A stretch of DNA of 64,000 nt, from positions 117,324 through 181,323 of the forward strand of contig NZ_JAGEVG010000009.1 of assembly GCF_017581925.1 (NCBI RefSeq). The letters are read 5' to 3'. The notes beneath the pieces are model-generated. The model was given only the letters and a program-made list of their open reading frames with translations. It searched no databases and had not been told where the DNA came from. The stretch is from Gelidibacter pelagius. Lineage in GTDB: Bacteria; Bacteroidota; Bacteroidia; Flavobacteriales; Flavobacteriaceae. A program made the position numbers and the translations under genes. How positions within the stretch are numbered: the first letter of the stretch is position 1; every line of letters starts with the position of its first letter. Shown piece by piece: positions 29,620 to 38,880 of the stretch.

Positions 29620-30269
29620 TTTGTTTCTGCAATTACACTCATGCCACCTTTAACTTTTTGATTAAGTGTCACTCTTATATCAGCATCTAAAGGTAAAAAT
29701 AAATCTACTCTCGAACCAAATTTTATAAATCCAGAATCAGCACCTTGTTGAATTTCGTCATCTACTTGCGCATAATTGACAATACGTTTTGCTAATGCGC
29801 CAGCAATTTGACGGTATAAAACTTGACCGAAAAATTTGTTTTCAACCACGACGGTGGTACGCTCATTTTCTTCACTGGCTTTGGGATGCCATGCCACCAG
29901 AAACTTTCCTGGATGGTATTTACTAAAGACTACTTTCCCACCTATTGGATAGCGCGTGACGTGAACGTTTATTGGCGACATAAAGACAGAAACTTGAATG
30001 CGTTTGTCCTTAAAAAACTCTTTCTCAAAAACTTCCTCAATGACCACGACCTTTCCGTCAACTGGCGACAAAACATGATGATCGTGAAGCTGACCAATAC
30101 GCTTCGGATTTCTGAAAAACTGGAGAATAATTAGGAAAAACGCTATGACCACGAGCATTAAGGTCGTTCTTAGCCATGATATCGCGACAAAGTAATCAAT
30201 GCTCATGATGACTATCACAACAACTGCGATAGAAATCATCACTATTTTATGGCCTTCTTTATGTAACAT
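29616..30269 (-). CDS. psd: Phosphatidylserine decarboxylase family protein (short type)
   Basis: 217 residues, the short form of the enzyme. Two N-terminal membrane helices are followed by FFRNPKR, LSPVDGKVVVIEEV, FMSPINVHVTRYP and the self-cleavage region FGSRVDLFLP, where Gly185-Ser186 should be cut to make the pyruvoyl group. It converts phosphatidylserine to phosphatidylethanolamine in the inner membrane. It overlaps cdsA by 11 bases and the ACBP gene by 4 bases, which implies translational coupling. Confidence 0.93.
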   Translation of the reverse strand: MLHKEGHKIVMISIAVVVIVIMSIDYFVAISWLRTTLMLVVIAFFLIILQFFRNPKRIGQLHDHHVLSPVDGKVVVIEEVFEKEFFKDKRIQVSVFMSPINVHVTRYPIGGKVVFSKYHPGKFLVAWHPKASEENERTTVVVENKFFGQVLYRQIAGALAKRIVNYAQVDDEIQQGADSGFIKFGSRVDLFLPLDADIRVTLNQKVKGGMSVIAETK

Positions 30270-31080
30270 AGGGGAACAATCTTAAAAATAAATAAAAAAA
30301 TGGTGCAGCAAAAATAATACTATCCAATCGATCTAACAAACCGCCATGTCCTGGCATGATGACACCACTGTCCTTAACACCAGCCTGTCTTTTGAACTTA
30401 GACTCTATTAAGTCGCCCAAGGTTCCAAAAACACTCGCAATAATGCTCAGGATGAGCCAATGTGTAAAATCTAAGGTGCCTGTAAATGTAGCAATAAAAT
30501 AACTAGCCACACAGGCGAAAAAGAGACCGCCCATAAACCCTTCAACAGTTTTCTTTGGGGAAACACTTGGGAATAGCTTCTGTTTTCCAAAATTTTTACC
30601 TACTAAATATGCCCCGGTGTCGTTTACCCAAATCAATATAAATGCACCTAACAACAACATTGGTGTAAACTCTTTGTCATTATTGGCAATCAATATTAAA
30701 AAGATAAATGCACTAGTGAGATAAAACGTAGTAAGAAGATAACGTTTGGTTTCAAACAGAGGAATGGTTTTTTCTGAAAATAAGTCCTTGATTAAAAAAA
30801 GCTGAACAAAAATGGTAAGTACATGAAGTATTTTTATGGTTTCATTAAACCCTAAATCTGTTTCAGGAATAACAGCCCAAATGCTAAAAGCCAAATACAT
30901 CACTGTAAAAACAATATAAGGCGCTTTACTTTCTAATTGGATGAGCTTTTTAAATTCGGCCATACAGATAAGCCCAAAAGCAAAAAATAGAACCACCAAC
31001 ATATATTGCCAGTAAATGGAAAGTATAAGCAATGAGATATAAATAGCGCCAGAAACGGCTCTTGTGCTAAGTTCGTTCAT
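30259..31080 (-). CDS. cdsA: Phosphatidate cytidylyltransferase
   Basis: 273 residues, about eight membrane segments. The C-terminal signature of CDP-diglyceride synthases is complete: SKFKRQAGVKDSGVIMPGHG then GLLDRLDSI. It makes CDP-diacylglycerol from phosphatidic acid and CTP, the branch point to all phospholipids. psd follows with overlapping reading frames. No TAnnTTTG element is seen just upstream, so it may be read from the LUD gene promoter. Confidence 0.97.
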   Translation of the reverse strand: MNELSTRAVSGAIYISLLILSIYWQYMLVVLFFAFGLICMAEFKKLIQLESKAPYIVFTVMYLAFSIWAVIPETDLGFNETIKILHVLTIFVQLFLIKDLFSEKTIPLFETKRYLLTTFYLTSAFIFLILIANNDKEFTPMLLLGAFILIWVNDTGAYLVGKNFGKQKLFPSVSPKKTVEGFMGGLFFACVASYFIATFTGTLDFTHWLILSIIASVFGTLGDLIESKFKRQAGVKDSGVIMPGHGGLLDRLDSIIFAAPFFYLFLRLFPYVT

Positions 31081-31159
31081 CAGATAATTAAATTGTTTTA
31101 ATTAGCAGATGAGACATTTTGGATGAATTTCTGAACATAGAATAAAGTAAAAGGGTTCA

Positions 31160-31765
31160 TTATAGATCTTCTAGTAGCAACAAATATAGGTTTTTTGAGC
31201 TACTTCCATAACTAAGAAAGTTTTTATCTTCTATGGCTTTGAAATGTTTGATAGTTGTAATGTTGGTAGGAATTTTATCTCTGTTCTTATTTTTAATACC
31301 TCTAAGGCCTTCGCCAATGTTTTCAACAAACTGACTCGTTGTGGCGTAGATTACAAAATTGGGAGGTAAATCCCGCAACTGTTTCTCTGCAATTTGATTG
31401 GAAGAGATCAGTAGTGATCCGTCATCGGCGATTAGATATTCGCAAGTGGATAAGAAATAGTCACTTTCAGAGGGGTTTCTTGTGGCCTTAAGACCAAAAT
31501 CCTTAAATAAGTCCTTGAGTCGTGAATCTAATAAAAAAACACTCTTATCTTCCCAGCTATTTTCATGAAGAATATTTTTAAAGGATTTATGGATTTCTTC
31601 CATATTCTCACAATACAGAAATTTACCCCCATTAGCTTTAAAATTTATGGTAAATTTTTCGTCTATAGGCAGCTTGATTTCAGGCATGTATTTGCCTCTC
31701 TCTTCGCTTTTTATGTGATCTTCTGGCGTATTCTTTAGGCCGAAAATTTTACGAAATAGACTCAT
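31160..31765 (-). CDS. LUD-domain protein (lactate-utilisation-like)
   Basis: 201 residues. The C-terminal two thirds resembles the LUD (DUF162) domain: SVFLLDSRLKDLFKDFGL, SDYFLSTCEYLIADDGSLLI, SSNQIAEKQLRDLPPNFVIY and ATTSQFVENIGEGLRGIKN. LutC-type relatives belong to lactate oxidation complexes, but no lutA or lutB is nearby, so the role is open. It lies between ftsH and cdsA on the same strand and has its own -7 element. Confidence 0.75.
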   Translation of the reverse strand: MSLFRKIFGLKNTPEDHIKSEERGKYMPEIKLPIDEKFTINFKANGGKFLYCENMEEIHKSFKNILHENSWEDKSVFLLDSRLKDLFKDFGLKATRNPSESDYFLSTCEYLIADDGSLLISSNQIAEKQLRDLPPNFVIYATTSQFVENIGEGLRGIKNKNRDKIPTNITTIKHFKAIEDKNFLSYGSSSKNLYLLLLEDL

Positions 31766-31805
31766 GTATGGGTTGCTATTAACCTGATTACACTAATGAT
31801 TAGCT

Positions 31806-31813
31806 CAAATATA
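31806..31813 (-). promoter_or_regulatory. -7 element TATATTTG for the LUD gene
   Basis: Exact TAnnTTTG on the minus strand about 40 bases before the start codon at 31765. No clear -33 TTTG. Confidence 0.5.
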
Positions 31814-31873
31814 AAAAAACTTAAAGTAACATAAGATTAATTTAAGTTTTTTATATGAATTTGAAAAGGGATT

Positions 31874-33892
31874 CTAAATTAGTGGCTCATCCTTTTTGAC
31901 GTCTTCCACAGGCACTTCAACGCTTTCAATTTCAGGAGTGGGTTCATTAGCTTTTTTCTCACGTTCCAGAACATCCTTCTCAAATGGACGTGTGCCAAAA
32001 ATGCGCTCGAGGTTATCTTTGAAAATGACTTCTTTTTCAAGTAACTCTTCCGCTAATTCAGTCAATTTATCTTTGTTTTCCTCCAATATTTTGATGGCAC
32101 GTAAGTATTGGGTTTCAATGATTTCTGAGATTTCCTTATCAATCAACTCAGCAGTTTGCTCACTGTAAGGTTTGGTAAATCCGTATTCCGATTGTCCAGA
32201 GGAATCGTAGTATGTTATATTCCCGACCTTATCACTTAATCCATAAACCGTAACCATGGCGCGTGCTTGCTTTGTAACCTTTTCCAAATCACTTAAAGCA
32301 CCAGTCGAAATCTTGTCGAAAATAACCTTCTCAGCAGCACGGCCGCCAAGGGCTGCACACATTTCGTCCAACATTTGCTCTGTTCTCACGATCAGGCGCT
32401 CTTCAGGTAAATACCAAGCAGCACCTAAAGAGCGGCCTCTTGGTACAATAGTTACTTTGACCAATGGCGCAGCATGTTCCAGCATCCAGCTTATTGTGGC
32501 GTGACCAGCTTCGTGGAAAGCAACCGCGCGTTTCTCATCTGGAGTGATAATCTTATTTTTCTTTTCTAGACCGCCAATAATTCTATCCACAGCATCTAAG
32601 AAATCTTGTTTGTGAACAGCCTTATTGCCTTTACGAGCGGCAATCAATGCGGCTTCGTTACACACGTTAGCAATGTCTGCACCAGAGAATCCTGGAGTCT
32701 GTCTTGCGAGAAAATCGATGTCTAAATCTTCGCCTTTTTTGATGGGTCTTAAATGCACCTCAAAAATCTCCTTACGTTCTACGATATCCGGAAGGTCCAC
32801 AAAAATCTGTCTGTCAAAGCGACCAGCACGCATTAGGGCTTTATCTAAAATATCAGCTCTGTTGGTTGCAGCAAGAACAATAACGTTGGTATTGGTTCCA
32901 AAACCATCCATTTCAGTCAATAACTGATTCAGCGTGTTTTCACGTTCGTCATTAGAACCTGACATGGCATTTTTTCCTCTGGCACGTCCAATAGCATCAA
33001 TCTCATCAATAAAAATAATAGATGGCGATTTTTCTTTTGCTTGTTTGAACAAATCTCTAACTCTTGAAGCTCCAACACCTACAAACATTTCCACGAAATC
33101 TGAACCAGATAGAGAGAAGAAAGGTACTTTAGCTTCGCCAGCAACTGCTTTGGCCAATAAAGTTTTACCAGTTCCAGGAGGTCCTACAAGTAGTGCCCCT
33201 TTTGGAATCTTACCACCTAATGAAGTATATTTTTCAGGAGTTTTCAAGAAGTCTACAATTTCCTGAACTTCCTCCTTGGCACCTTCTAAGCCTGCAACAT
33301 CTTTAAAAGAAGTCTTTATATCCGTATTTTCATCAAACAATTTTGCTTTGGATTTACCGATATTGAATATCTGCCCTCCAGCACCACCGCCAGCACCACC
33401 AGACATACGTCTCATGATAAAAATCCAAACCCCAATGATCAGAACAAATGGTAGGAGTCCTAAAAGAAAGTCGCCCCAAACGTTATGTTCTGTTTCAAAG
33501 GTAACTTCGGTATTACTGAGATTATTTTCCTTAATAACGTTTCTGATTTCCTCTTGAAAAAGCGCCAGATCACCAAATTCAAATTTATAATTTGGACTCG
33601 GAGTTACAGAGGGTAAAATGTTATTAGGTTTGGTGCCCTTATGAGTTTCTGTCATTAAAGCTGCATCTGTTATATAGACTTTTGCTTCTCTGTTATTGAC
33701 AATTTCAACTTTGGCAACATCTCCATTTTTTAAATATTCAAAAAACTGAGCAGGCGTTGTACTTTTAGCGTCCTGTCCTCCAAAACCACCTGAGAATATC
33801 TGTACCGCAAAAAATGCAGCAATTACCATCCCATAGATCCAGTACGGACTTAATTTTGGTTTCTTGTTTAAGTTTTTATTTTCTTTTGACAT
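31874..33892 (-). CDS. ftsH: ATP-dependent zinc metalloprotease FtsH
   Basis: 672 residues. Membrane segments near residues 17-35 and 142-160 flank a periplasmic domain. Then come a glycine-rich linker, Walker A GPPGTGKT (237-244), Walker [12 protein letters not shown], the second region of homology ([20 protein letters not shown]) and the zinc site HEAGH (460-464). It degrades misfolded membrane proteins and short-lived regulators. It starts 10 bases after rsfS and is co-transcribed with it. Confidence 0.99.
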   Translation of the reverse strand: MSKENKNLNKKPKLSPYWIYGMVIAAFFAVQIFSGGFGGQDAKSTTPAQFFEYLKNGDVAKVEIVNNREAKVYITDAALMTETHKGTKPNNILPSVTPSPNYKFEFGDLALFQEEIRNVIKENNLSNTEVTFETEHNVWGDFLLGLLPFVLIIGVWIFIMRRMSGGAGGGAGGQIFNIGKSKAKLFDENTDIKTSFKDVAGLEGAKEEVQEIVDFLKTPEKYTSLGGKIPKGALLVGPPGTGKTLLAKAVAGEAKVPFFSLSGSDFVEMFVGVGASRVRDLFKQAKEKSPSIIFIDEIDAIGRARGKNAMSGSNDERENTLNQLLTEMDGFGTNTNVIVLAATNRADILDKALMRAGRFDRQIFVDLPDIVERKEIFEVHLRPIKKGEDLDIDFLARQTPGFSGADIANVCNEAALIAARKGNKAVHKQDFLDAVDRIIGGLEKKNKIITPDEKRAVAFHEAGHATISWMLEHAAPLVKVTIVPRGRSLGAAWYLPEERLIVRTEQMLDEMCAALGGRAAEKVIFDKISTGALSDLEKVTKQARAMVTVYGLSDKVGNITYYDSSGQSEYGFTKPYSEQTAELIDKEISEIIETQYLRAIKILEENKDKLTELAEELLEKEVIFKDNLERIFGTRPFEKDVLEREKKANEPTPEIESVEVPVEDVKKDEPLI

Positions 33893-33902
33893 TAATCTTT
33901 TT

Positions 33903-34274
33903 TTAGTAACTGGTTTCTATTACGGTTGTTTTTGCGTCGCCCCAAAGGCCTTCTATATCGTAGTATTGTCTAATATGTTTTTGAAATACGTGTACCACTA
34001 CATTGACATAATCCATTAGAACCCATTCTGCATTGTCACTCCCCTCAACATGCCAAGGATGATCTTTAAGTGTTTTGCTGACTTTCTTTTGAACAGCATT
34101 CACAATGGCGTTCACTTGTGTGTTTGAGTTTCCTTCACAAATAATGAAATAGTCACAAACCGTATTTTCAATATCCCGTAAATCGAGAATTTTTATTTCT
34201 TTTCCCTTGACGTCTTCAATACCTTCTAAAATAGTAGAAATCAGTGCGTCTGAGTTATTATTTTCTTTCGCCAT
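33903..34274 (-). CDS. rsfS: Ribosomal silencing factor RsfS
   Basis: 123 residues: DLRDIENTVCDYFIICEGNS then STQVNAI-like text (NTQVNAIVNAVQKKV), HVEGSDNAEWVLMDYVNVVV and HVFQKHIRQYYDIEGLWGDA. RsfS binds L14 and blocks subunit joining when nutrients are scarce. It precedes ftsH by 10 bases, behind a -7 element at 34295-34302. Confidence 0.97.
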   Translation of the reverse strand: MAKENNNSDALISTILEGIEDVKGKEIKILDLRDIENTVCDYFIICEGNSNTQVNAIVNAVQKKVSKTLKDHPWHVEGSDNAEWVLMDYVNVVVHVFQKHIRQYYDIEGLWGDAKTTVIETSY

Positions 34275-34294
34275 TAATTTATTTTAAATTTGTG

Positions 34295-34302
34295 CAAAGT
34301 TA
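34295..34302 (-). promoter_or_regulatory. -7 element TAACTTTG for rsfS-ftsH
   Basis: Exact TAnnTTTG on the minus strand, about 20 bases before the rsfS start. It sits in the 95-base gap shared with the divergent birA gene. Confidence 0.6.
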
Positions 34303-34369
34303 TTGCTTTTTTTAATTCTTTTAAGCCTTATAATCTCATAAGAAAATTATAATTTATTGAAGCTTACAC

Positions 34370-35101
34370 ATGCGTATAATCAAACTTGATGCCATTGACT
34401 CCACCAACACTTACTTAAAAAGGCTTAGTGGTGAGGGTACTGCTGAAGATGGTTTGGCCGTTGTGGCCAGTTTGCAGACCAATGGAAGGGGCCAAATGGG
34501 AACGGTTTGGAGCTCTCAAGAGGCCAAGAACCTTACGTTTAGTGTGTTTAAGGACGTTTCTTTTATCAATGTAAGTCAACATTTCTATATCAGTATGGCA
34601 GTATCCTTGGCCGTTTATCAAGCCTTAACATGCTTGGGAATAACGAAAATAAAGGTGAAATGGCCCAACGACATTTTGTCAGATGATAAAAAGATTGCAG
34701 GAATTCTAATTGAGAATGTCATCAAACTTAATGTGATTACAGGATCGGTGATTGGAATAGGGCTCAATGTCAATCAAACTGACTTTAAAGGTTTGCCAGG
34801 GGCATCATCCTTATTATTGCTGTCGGGACAAGTCAATGATTTGGATGAGATTATGGATGCTGTCTTAAAACAGATTGATGTTTATTTTCAACATTTAAAA
34901 GATGAAAACTTCAAAACCTTAAAGTCACAATACGAATCACATCTGTTCAGAAAAAATAAACCTTCAACATTTAAAGATGCTGAAGGCTCTGTGTTTTCAG
35001 GATATATTGTTGGGATTTCAGATTTTGGTAATCTATTGGTCAAAATCGAGGGCAACACTATCAGAAGTTTTGATTTTAAGGAAGTGGTCCTGTTGTATTA
35101 A
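34370..35101 (+). CDS. birA: Biotin-[acetyl-CoA-carboxylase] ligase
   Basis: 243 residues. It lacks the N-terminal DNA-binding domain of E. coli BirA, so it is the monofunctional ligase type. Key motifs are DSTNTYLKRL, the biotin/ATP loop TNGRGQMGTVWSS, KVKWPNDILSDDKKIAGILI and GIGLNVNQ. It attaches biotin to the carboxyl-carrier protein. It is divergent from rsfS. Its stop codon overlaps that of the convergent SRPBCC gene. Confidence 0.97.
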   Translation: MRIIKLDAIDSTNTYLKRLSGEGTAEDGLAVVASLQTNGRGQMGTVWSSQEAKNLTFSVFKDVSFINVSQHFYISMAVSLAVYQALTCLGITKIKVKWPNDILSDDKKIAGILIENVIKLNVITGSVIGIGLNVNQTDFKGLPGASSLLLLSGQVNDLDEIMDAVLKQIDVYFQHLKDENFKTLKSQYESHLFRKNKPSTFKDAEGSVFSGYIVGISDFGNLLVKIEGNTIRSFDFKEVVLLY

Positions 35102-35493
35102 ACGGCTTTTGTCATATTCTTAACCAAGGTTTCAATGAATTTTGAAATTGGCCCTTTAATCATCATTGCCATCATTGGGTTGAAGTCGCCTTCAAAGGTT
35201 AATTTAACATCACTCTGATTGGTTCCAGTTTCTTGAATATCGCCAGTCAATGAAAAATCCAATTTTCCACCTGCAGCGCCAAGAACGATTTTATTTGGTG
35301 CGTTGCTTTCTTTTTTCTTCAATACAATCTCAGGCATTCCTTTTAATGCGAATAAAAACTTATCATCGCCCAAGACTTCAAATTTGCTGATGTTATCAGG
35401 CATTAATTGTTCGAAATTCTTAACGTCTGATAGGAAATCAAAGACTTCTTGTGGGCTTTTCTCAAGGCTTACTTTTGGTGATTCTAAATTCAT
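35098..35493 (-). CDS. SRPBCC-family (START-like) protein
   Basis: 131 residues from the ATG at 35493. MNLESPKVSLEKSPQEVFDF, LSDVKNFEQLMPDNISKFEV and the C-terminal helix MIKGPISKFIETLVKNMTKA fit the START/polyketide-cyclase hydrophobic-pocket fold. The open frame continues to 35646 but the added residues overlap pyrE and resemble no domain. Family members bind lipids or other hydrophobic ligands; the ligand is unknown. It follows pyrE on the same strand and ends in a 4-base overlap with birA. Confidence 0.8.
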   Translation of the reverse strand: MNLESPKVSLEKSPQEVFDFLSDVKNFEQLMPDNISKFEVLGDDKFLFALKGMPEIVLKKKESNAPNKIVLGAAGGKLDFSLTGDIQETGTNQSDVKLTFEGDFNPMMAMMIKGPISKFIETLVKNMTKAV

Positions 35494-35614
35494 TTTTGTT
35501 TGTTGTTTTGTTCCGTAGGTGATAAAGCTGCGTACGGGATAACTAATTATATTTTTGTTGTTAAGTCGTTTCTCTGTCAAACCGATTCTACGACTAATGA
35601 CTTTATATTTTAAA

Positions 35615-36259
35615 TCAAGAAGCATTCCATTCACTTGGATTGGCATTCCAATCTGCTAAAACTTCTTGTTCTTTGGCGGTTATATATTTGGTGTCTAAGG
35701 CTTGTTCCAAAAGAGATTCATAATTGCTTAAGGTCTGTAAGGTAACGTCAGCTTCTTTAAAATTGTTGTTGGCCACTTCAAATCCGTAAGAAAAAATGGC
35801 GACCATTCCTTTTACGTTGACACCAGCCTCCTCGAGCGCCTTAACGGCATTGAGGCTGCTTTTGCCGGTGCTGATCAAATCTTCCACCACCACAACACTC
35901 TGACCTTTCTCAATATGGCCTTCAATTTGATTTTGACGTCCATGACCTTTGGGTTCGGGTCTGACATAAACAAATGGCAGTCCCAAATACTCCGCTACTA
36001 AAATGCCAATGCCAATGGCGCCGGTTGCTACGCCTGCAATAACATCTGGCTTGCCATACTGCTGTTCAATATGTTTGGCCATGGTTTCACGAACGAAATT
36101 ACGGATGGGTGGATAGGAGAGCACAATGCGGTTGTCACAGTAAATTGGCGACTTCCAACCAGATGCCCAAGTGAATGGCTCATTTGGCTGTAATTTAATT
36201 GCGTGAATCTGCAATAGCAGTTCAGCAGTTTTTTTAGCGGTTTGTTTATTAAGAATCAT
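35615..36259 (-). CDS. pyrE: Orotate phosphoribosyltransferase
   Basis: 214 residues. It couples orotate with PRPP to make OMP in pyrimidine synthesis. The PRPP-binding signature VVVVEDLISTGKSSLNAVKA and the N-terminal FTWASGWKSPIYCDNR and VIAGVATGAIGIGILVAEYL are clear. It starts after a 124-base gap shared with the divergent Nudix gene. No TAnnTTTG was found on the minus strand. Confidence 0.98.
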   Translation of the reverse strand: MILNKQTAKKTAELLLQIHAIKLQPNEPFTWASGWKSPIYCDNRIVLSYPPIRNFVRETMAKHIEQQYGKPDVIAGVATGAIGIGILVAEYLGLPFVYVRPEPKGHGRQNQIEGHIEKGQSVVVVEDLISTGKSSLNAVKALEEAGVNVKGMVAIFSYGFEVANNNFKEADVTLQTLSNYESLLEQALDTKYITAKEQEVLADWNANPSEWNAS

Positions 36260-36383
36260 GGGGCAAAATTAAACAATTTTATAGATTTTAAATTTAAAAA
36301 TTTACTGAAAAATTTTTTCAAAACCACTGCTGTGAATCAAATTATTATATTTTTACAAATTCAATACTTCATTAATATAAAAG

Positions 36384-36965
36384 ATGTATAAAGTTTTTGT
36401 CAATGACAAACCTATTATTCTGACAACGAAAGTCAAGAAAGAAAAGCATTTCAAAAATTATTTGATGAGTACGGTCAATATAGGAAAAGTTATTAGAGAA
36501 CTGAATTCTACCGACTTGGAGGGCGTCCGGATCATTGGGAAAAATGAGGACAAGTTGTTGAAATCATTTCTCAAAAAATTACCAAATGTGATAGCCGGTG
36601 GCGGTAAGGTATTTAATGATAAAGGCGAAATTCTTTTTATATATAGAAACGGTAAATGGGATTTGCCCAAAGGGAAAATAGAGGGAAAAGAAAGCATTGA
36701 AGAAACCTCTTTGAGAGAAGTTGAAGAAGAAACCAAAGTCAACGGATTAGAAATCGTCAAGCCTTTAGAAACTACCTATCATATTTTTAAAAGGAATGGC
36801 AGACACCAACTGAAGATCACCTATTGGTTTGAAATGACCTCCACTTATGAAGGCGAATTAATTCCCCAAGAGGACGAAGGCATTACTAAAGTAGAATGGC
36901 TGAATCCGAAACAAATTAAGAAAGCTATGGAAAATTCGTATGCGAATATTAAACTTTTGGTTTAA
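36384..36965 (+). CDS. Nudix hydrolase
   Basis: 193 residues. The Nudix box is complete: G-x5-E-x7-REVEEET within residues 97-119 (GKIEGKESIEETSLREVEEE). It is preceded by AGGGKVFNDKGEILFIYRNG and KWDLPKG. The first 70 residues are an extra region of unknown function. Nudix enzymes cleave nucleoside diphosphate derivatives with Mg; the substrate is unknown. The gene is divergent from pyrE and convergent with the M14 peptidase. Confidence 0.88.
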   Translation: MYKVFVNDKPIILTTKVKKEKHFKNYLMSTVNIGKVIRELNSTDLEGVRIIGKNEDKLLKSFLKKLPNVIAGGGKVFNDKGEILFIYRNGKWDLPKGKIEGKESIEETSLREVEEETKVNGLEIVKPLETTYHIFKRNGRHQLKITYWFEMTSTYEGELIPQEDEGITKVEWLNPKQIKKAMENSYANIKLLV

Positions 36966-37044
36966 AACTTCAAATTAGAATCTCATCAAATACAATCTGC
37001 AGGAATTCTTTGCTGTATTGGTCGCTTATTTCGTCAAGGGAACG

Positions 37045-38778
37045 CTACTTCACTCTATATACAGGATACCGCATATGCGCCAACTCATAATAATCACTTT
37101 GCTTATGCAGCCAATCCAATTGTGCATACCAGCTTTTGGCAAAATCAGGTTCCGATTTCTTTTTAGTTTCGAAAGCGGCAAGTAATTCAGGATTATTCTT
37201 TAATAATTCTGCTGCAACGTCCTCAAATGCATATGGCGAAAAGCCTTCTTTTTGTTGCAGAATCGTATCGAAAAAATTCCAGTTAAAAAACGAATCAGGG
37301 GCTTGTGGCTCTAAGGTTTCCAATAAGTATCTAAAGGCATTTTGATCTGTAGAAATATAATAATCACCTTTTTTGAATGCTATGTCTTGAATTGATGAAA
37401 TGACTTTTGTGCTGTAATGTTGGTAATGTCCCTCATAAGCTTGACTTCTGGTTTGGTACGTGTCAATTTTATAACTTTCAACAGTAATGGTGGTGTCTTT
37501 TTCAAATGTTACCATTTTAATCTGGTTTAGTTTCAATAAGTCAATGACATTCCACCAACCTTGAGGGATGATATAAGCCGTTGGGACGGATACTTCAACT
37601 TTTGGCTTGAAATAGTTTTTATAGACCACCTCTTTTATGAACGGTTTGCTTCGGTCATATTTTAGGCGGTTTCCTCCTGTCATTTCACTCGGAATCATCT
37701 TGCCTTCATAACCTTTAAATTTCAGAGTGGTCGTTTTTGTCGTGTCAACCGTCCAATCCAAGGGATAGGTTTTTGAAGCCTGAAATTGTTTAATAGCATC
37801 GGCACGTAGTTGCTTTATCTTATCATGATCAGTTTCCATGATGTCCAACATGCTTTTCATCAAATCGTAAGTGCCTTCCACCCGTGGTTTGTATGGTTTG
37901 AGCATATGTGTTTCTACCATCATTCCTAAACTGTTGAACAATGCCGCATAGCCAGTAGAATAGCGAGGTGAATCCATAAACTGTGTAAACCCAGCCTCAG
38001 GTACTTCATTAAAAACATTGACGTAAGGTGTGATATCCCATTTTTTATCGGATAATTTTTCTTCCAGACTTGGCATCATTTCCTGATGAAGGTAAGTGCC
38101 TAAGTCGCCGCCAAGTTTATTGTGTTGCGTGAATAAATGGGTCAGAGTATATTGGTAATCGGCGCCATTACTCACATGGTTGTCGATAAAAACGGCAGGC
38201 TGCACCAGATGATAAATAGTGGTGAAACTACGTGCATTTTTGGTATCTGCTTTTATAAAGTCGCGGTTCAAATCATAATTTCTCGCATTCCCTCTAAAAC
38301 CATACGCCTCAGGTCCAATTTGGTTGGTGCGGGTGGTAGAATTTCTATTTAAGCTCCCGCCAACATTATAAATAGGTATGGTTACTAATACAGTATGCTT
38401 TGGCACTGCAATTTTACCCTGTGCAAGATCTCTGAACAAAAGCATTGTGGCATCAATACCATCAGGCTCTCCTGGATGGATACCGTTGTTGATCAGCATT
38501 GTTTGCTTAGTTTTTCTGATGGTTTCAAAGTCGAAAACTTTATCAGGATTGAAAGTCACTAAATGCAGGGGTTTGCCAGAATCTGTAGTGCCTATACTGT
38601 CCAAATGGATTTGAGGATAGTTATCTGCTAAAAGTTGATAATAAGCAATCACTTCTTGGTAAGTGCCCGTTTTAAGTCCGTTGCTTTTTTCAAAAACAGT
38701 CAAGTAATCCTTGGACGGATTCTTTTCTTGAGCAATGATAGAAAGACTTATAAAAAAGAAAATAAAAATGGTTTTCAT
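37045..38778 (-). CDS. Secreted M14-family zinc carboxypeptidase-like protein
   Basis: 577 residues with a signal peptide (MKTIFIFFFISLSIIAQ). The peptidase domain has the zinc ligands H101 and E104 in NNGIHPGEPDGIDA, NARNYDLNRDF near 165, and the third ligand in FIDNHVSNGADYQYTLTHLF (H201). About 250 further residues follow, which may be an accessory domain. Such proteins trim peptides in the periplasm or outside the cell. The gene starts from a -7 element that sits back to back with that of ctlX. Confidence 0.88.
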   Translation of the reverse strand: MKTIFIFFFISLSIIAQEKNPSKDYLTVFEKSNGLKTGTYQEVIAYYQLLADNYPQIHLDSIGTTDSGKPLHLVTFNPDKVFDFETIRKTKQTMLINNGIHPGEPDGIDATMLLFRDLAQGKIAVPKHTVLVTIPIYNVGGSLNRNSTTRTNQIGPEAYGFRGNARNYDLNRDFIKADTKNARSFTTIYHLVQPAVFIDNHVSNGADYQYTLTHLFTQHNKLGGDLGTYLHQEMMPSLEEKLSDKKWDITPYVNVFNEVPEAGFTQFMDSPRYSTGYAALFNSLGMMVETHMLKPYKPRVEGTYDLMKSMLDIMETDHDKIKQLRADAIKQFQASKTYPLDWTVDTTKTTTLKFKGYEGKMIPSEMTGGNRLKYDRSKPFIKEVVYKNYFKPKVEVSVPTAYIIPQGWWNVIDLLKLNQIKMVTFEKDTTITVESYKIDTYQTRSQAYEGHYQHYSTKVISSIQDIAFKKGDYYISTDQNAFRYLLETLEPQAPDSFFNWNFFDTILQQKEGFSPYAFEDVAAELLKNNPELLAAFETKKKSEPDFAKSWYAQLDWLHKQSDYYELAHMRYPVYRVK

Positions 38779-38830
38779 CAGGAGTAATTAGCGATTAAAA
38801 GCTGCGCATATTTAAAAGCGCAATAGCTTC

Positions 38831-38838
38831 CAAATTTA
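38831..38838 (-). promoter_or_regulatory. -7 element TAAATTTG for the M14 peptidase gene
   Basis: Exact TAnnTTTG on the minus strand, about 52 bases before the start codon and only 12 bases from the opposing ctlX element. Confidence 0.55.
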
Positions 38839-38850
38839 ATCAATTTAAAC

Positions 38851-38858
38851 TAATTTTG
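38851..38858 (+). promoter_or_regulatory. -7 element TAATTTTG for ctlX
   Basis: Exact TAnnTTTG 22 bases before the ctlX start. Its -33 region would overlap the divergent peptidase promoter, so the two may compete. Confidence 0.6.
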
Positions 38859-38880
38859 CGGGCATAAAATCGACTTCACT

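Noticed and set aside
35494..35646. N-terminal extension of the SRPBCC protein
   Set aside because: It overlaps pyrE and does not fit the family; the ATG at 35493 starts the conserved domain.
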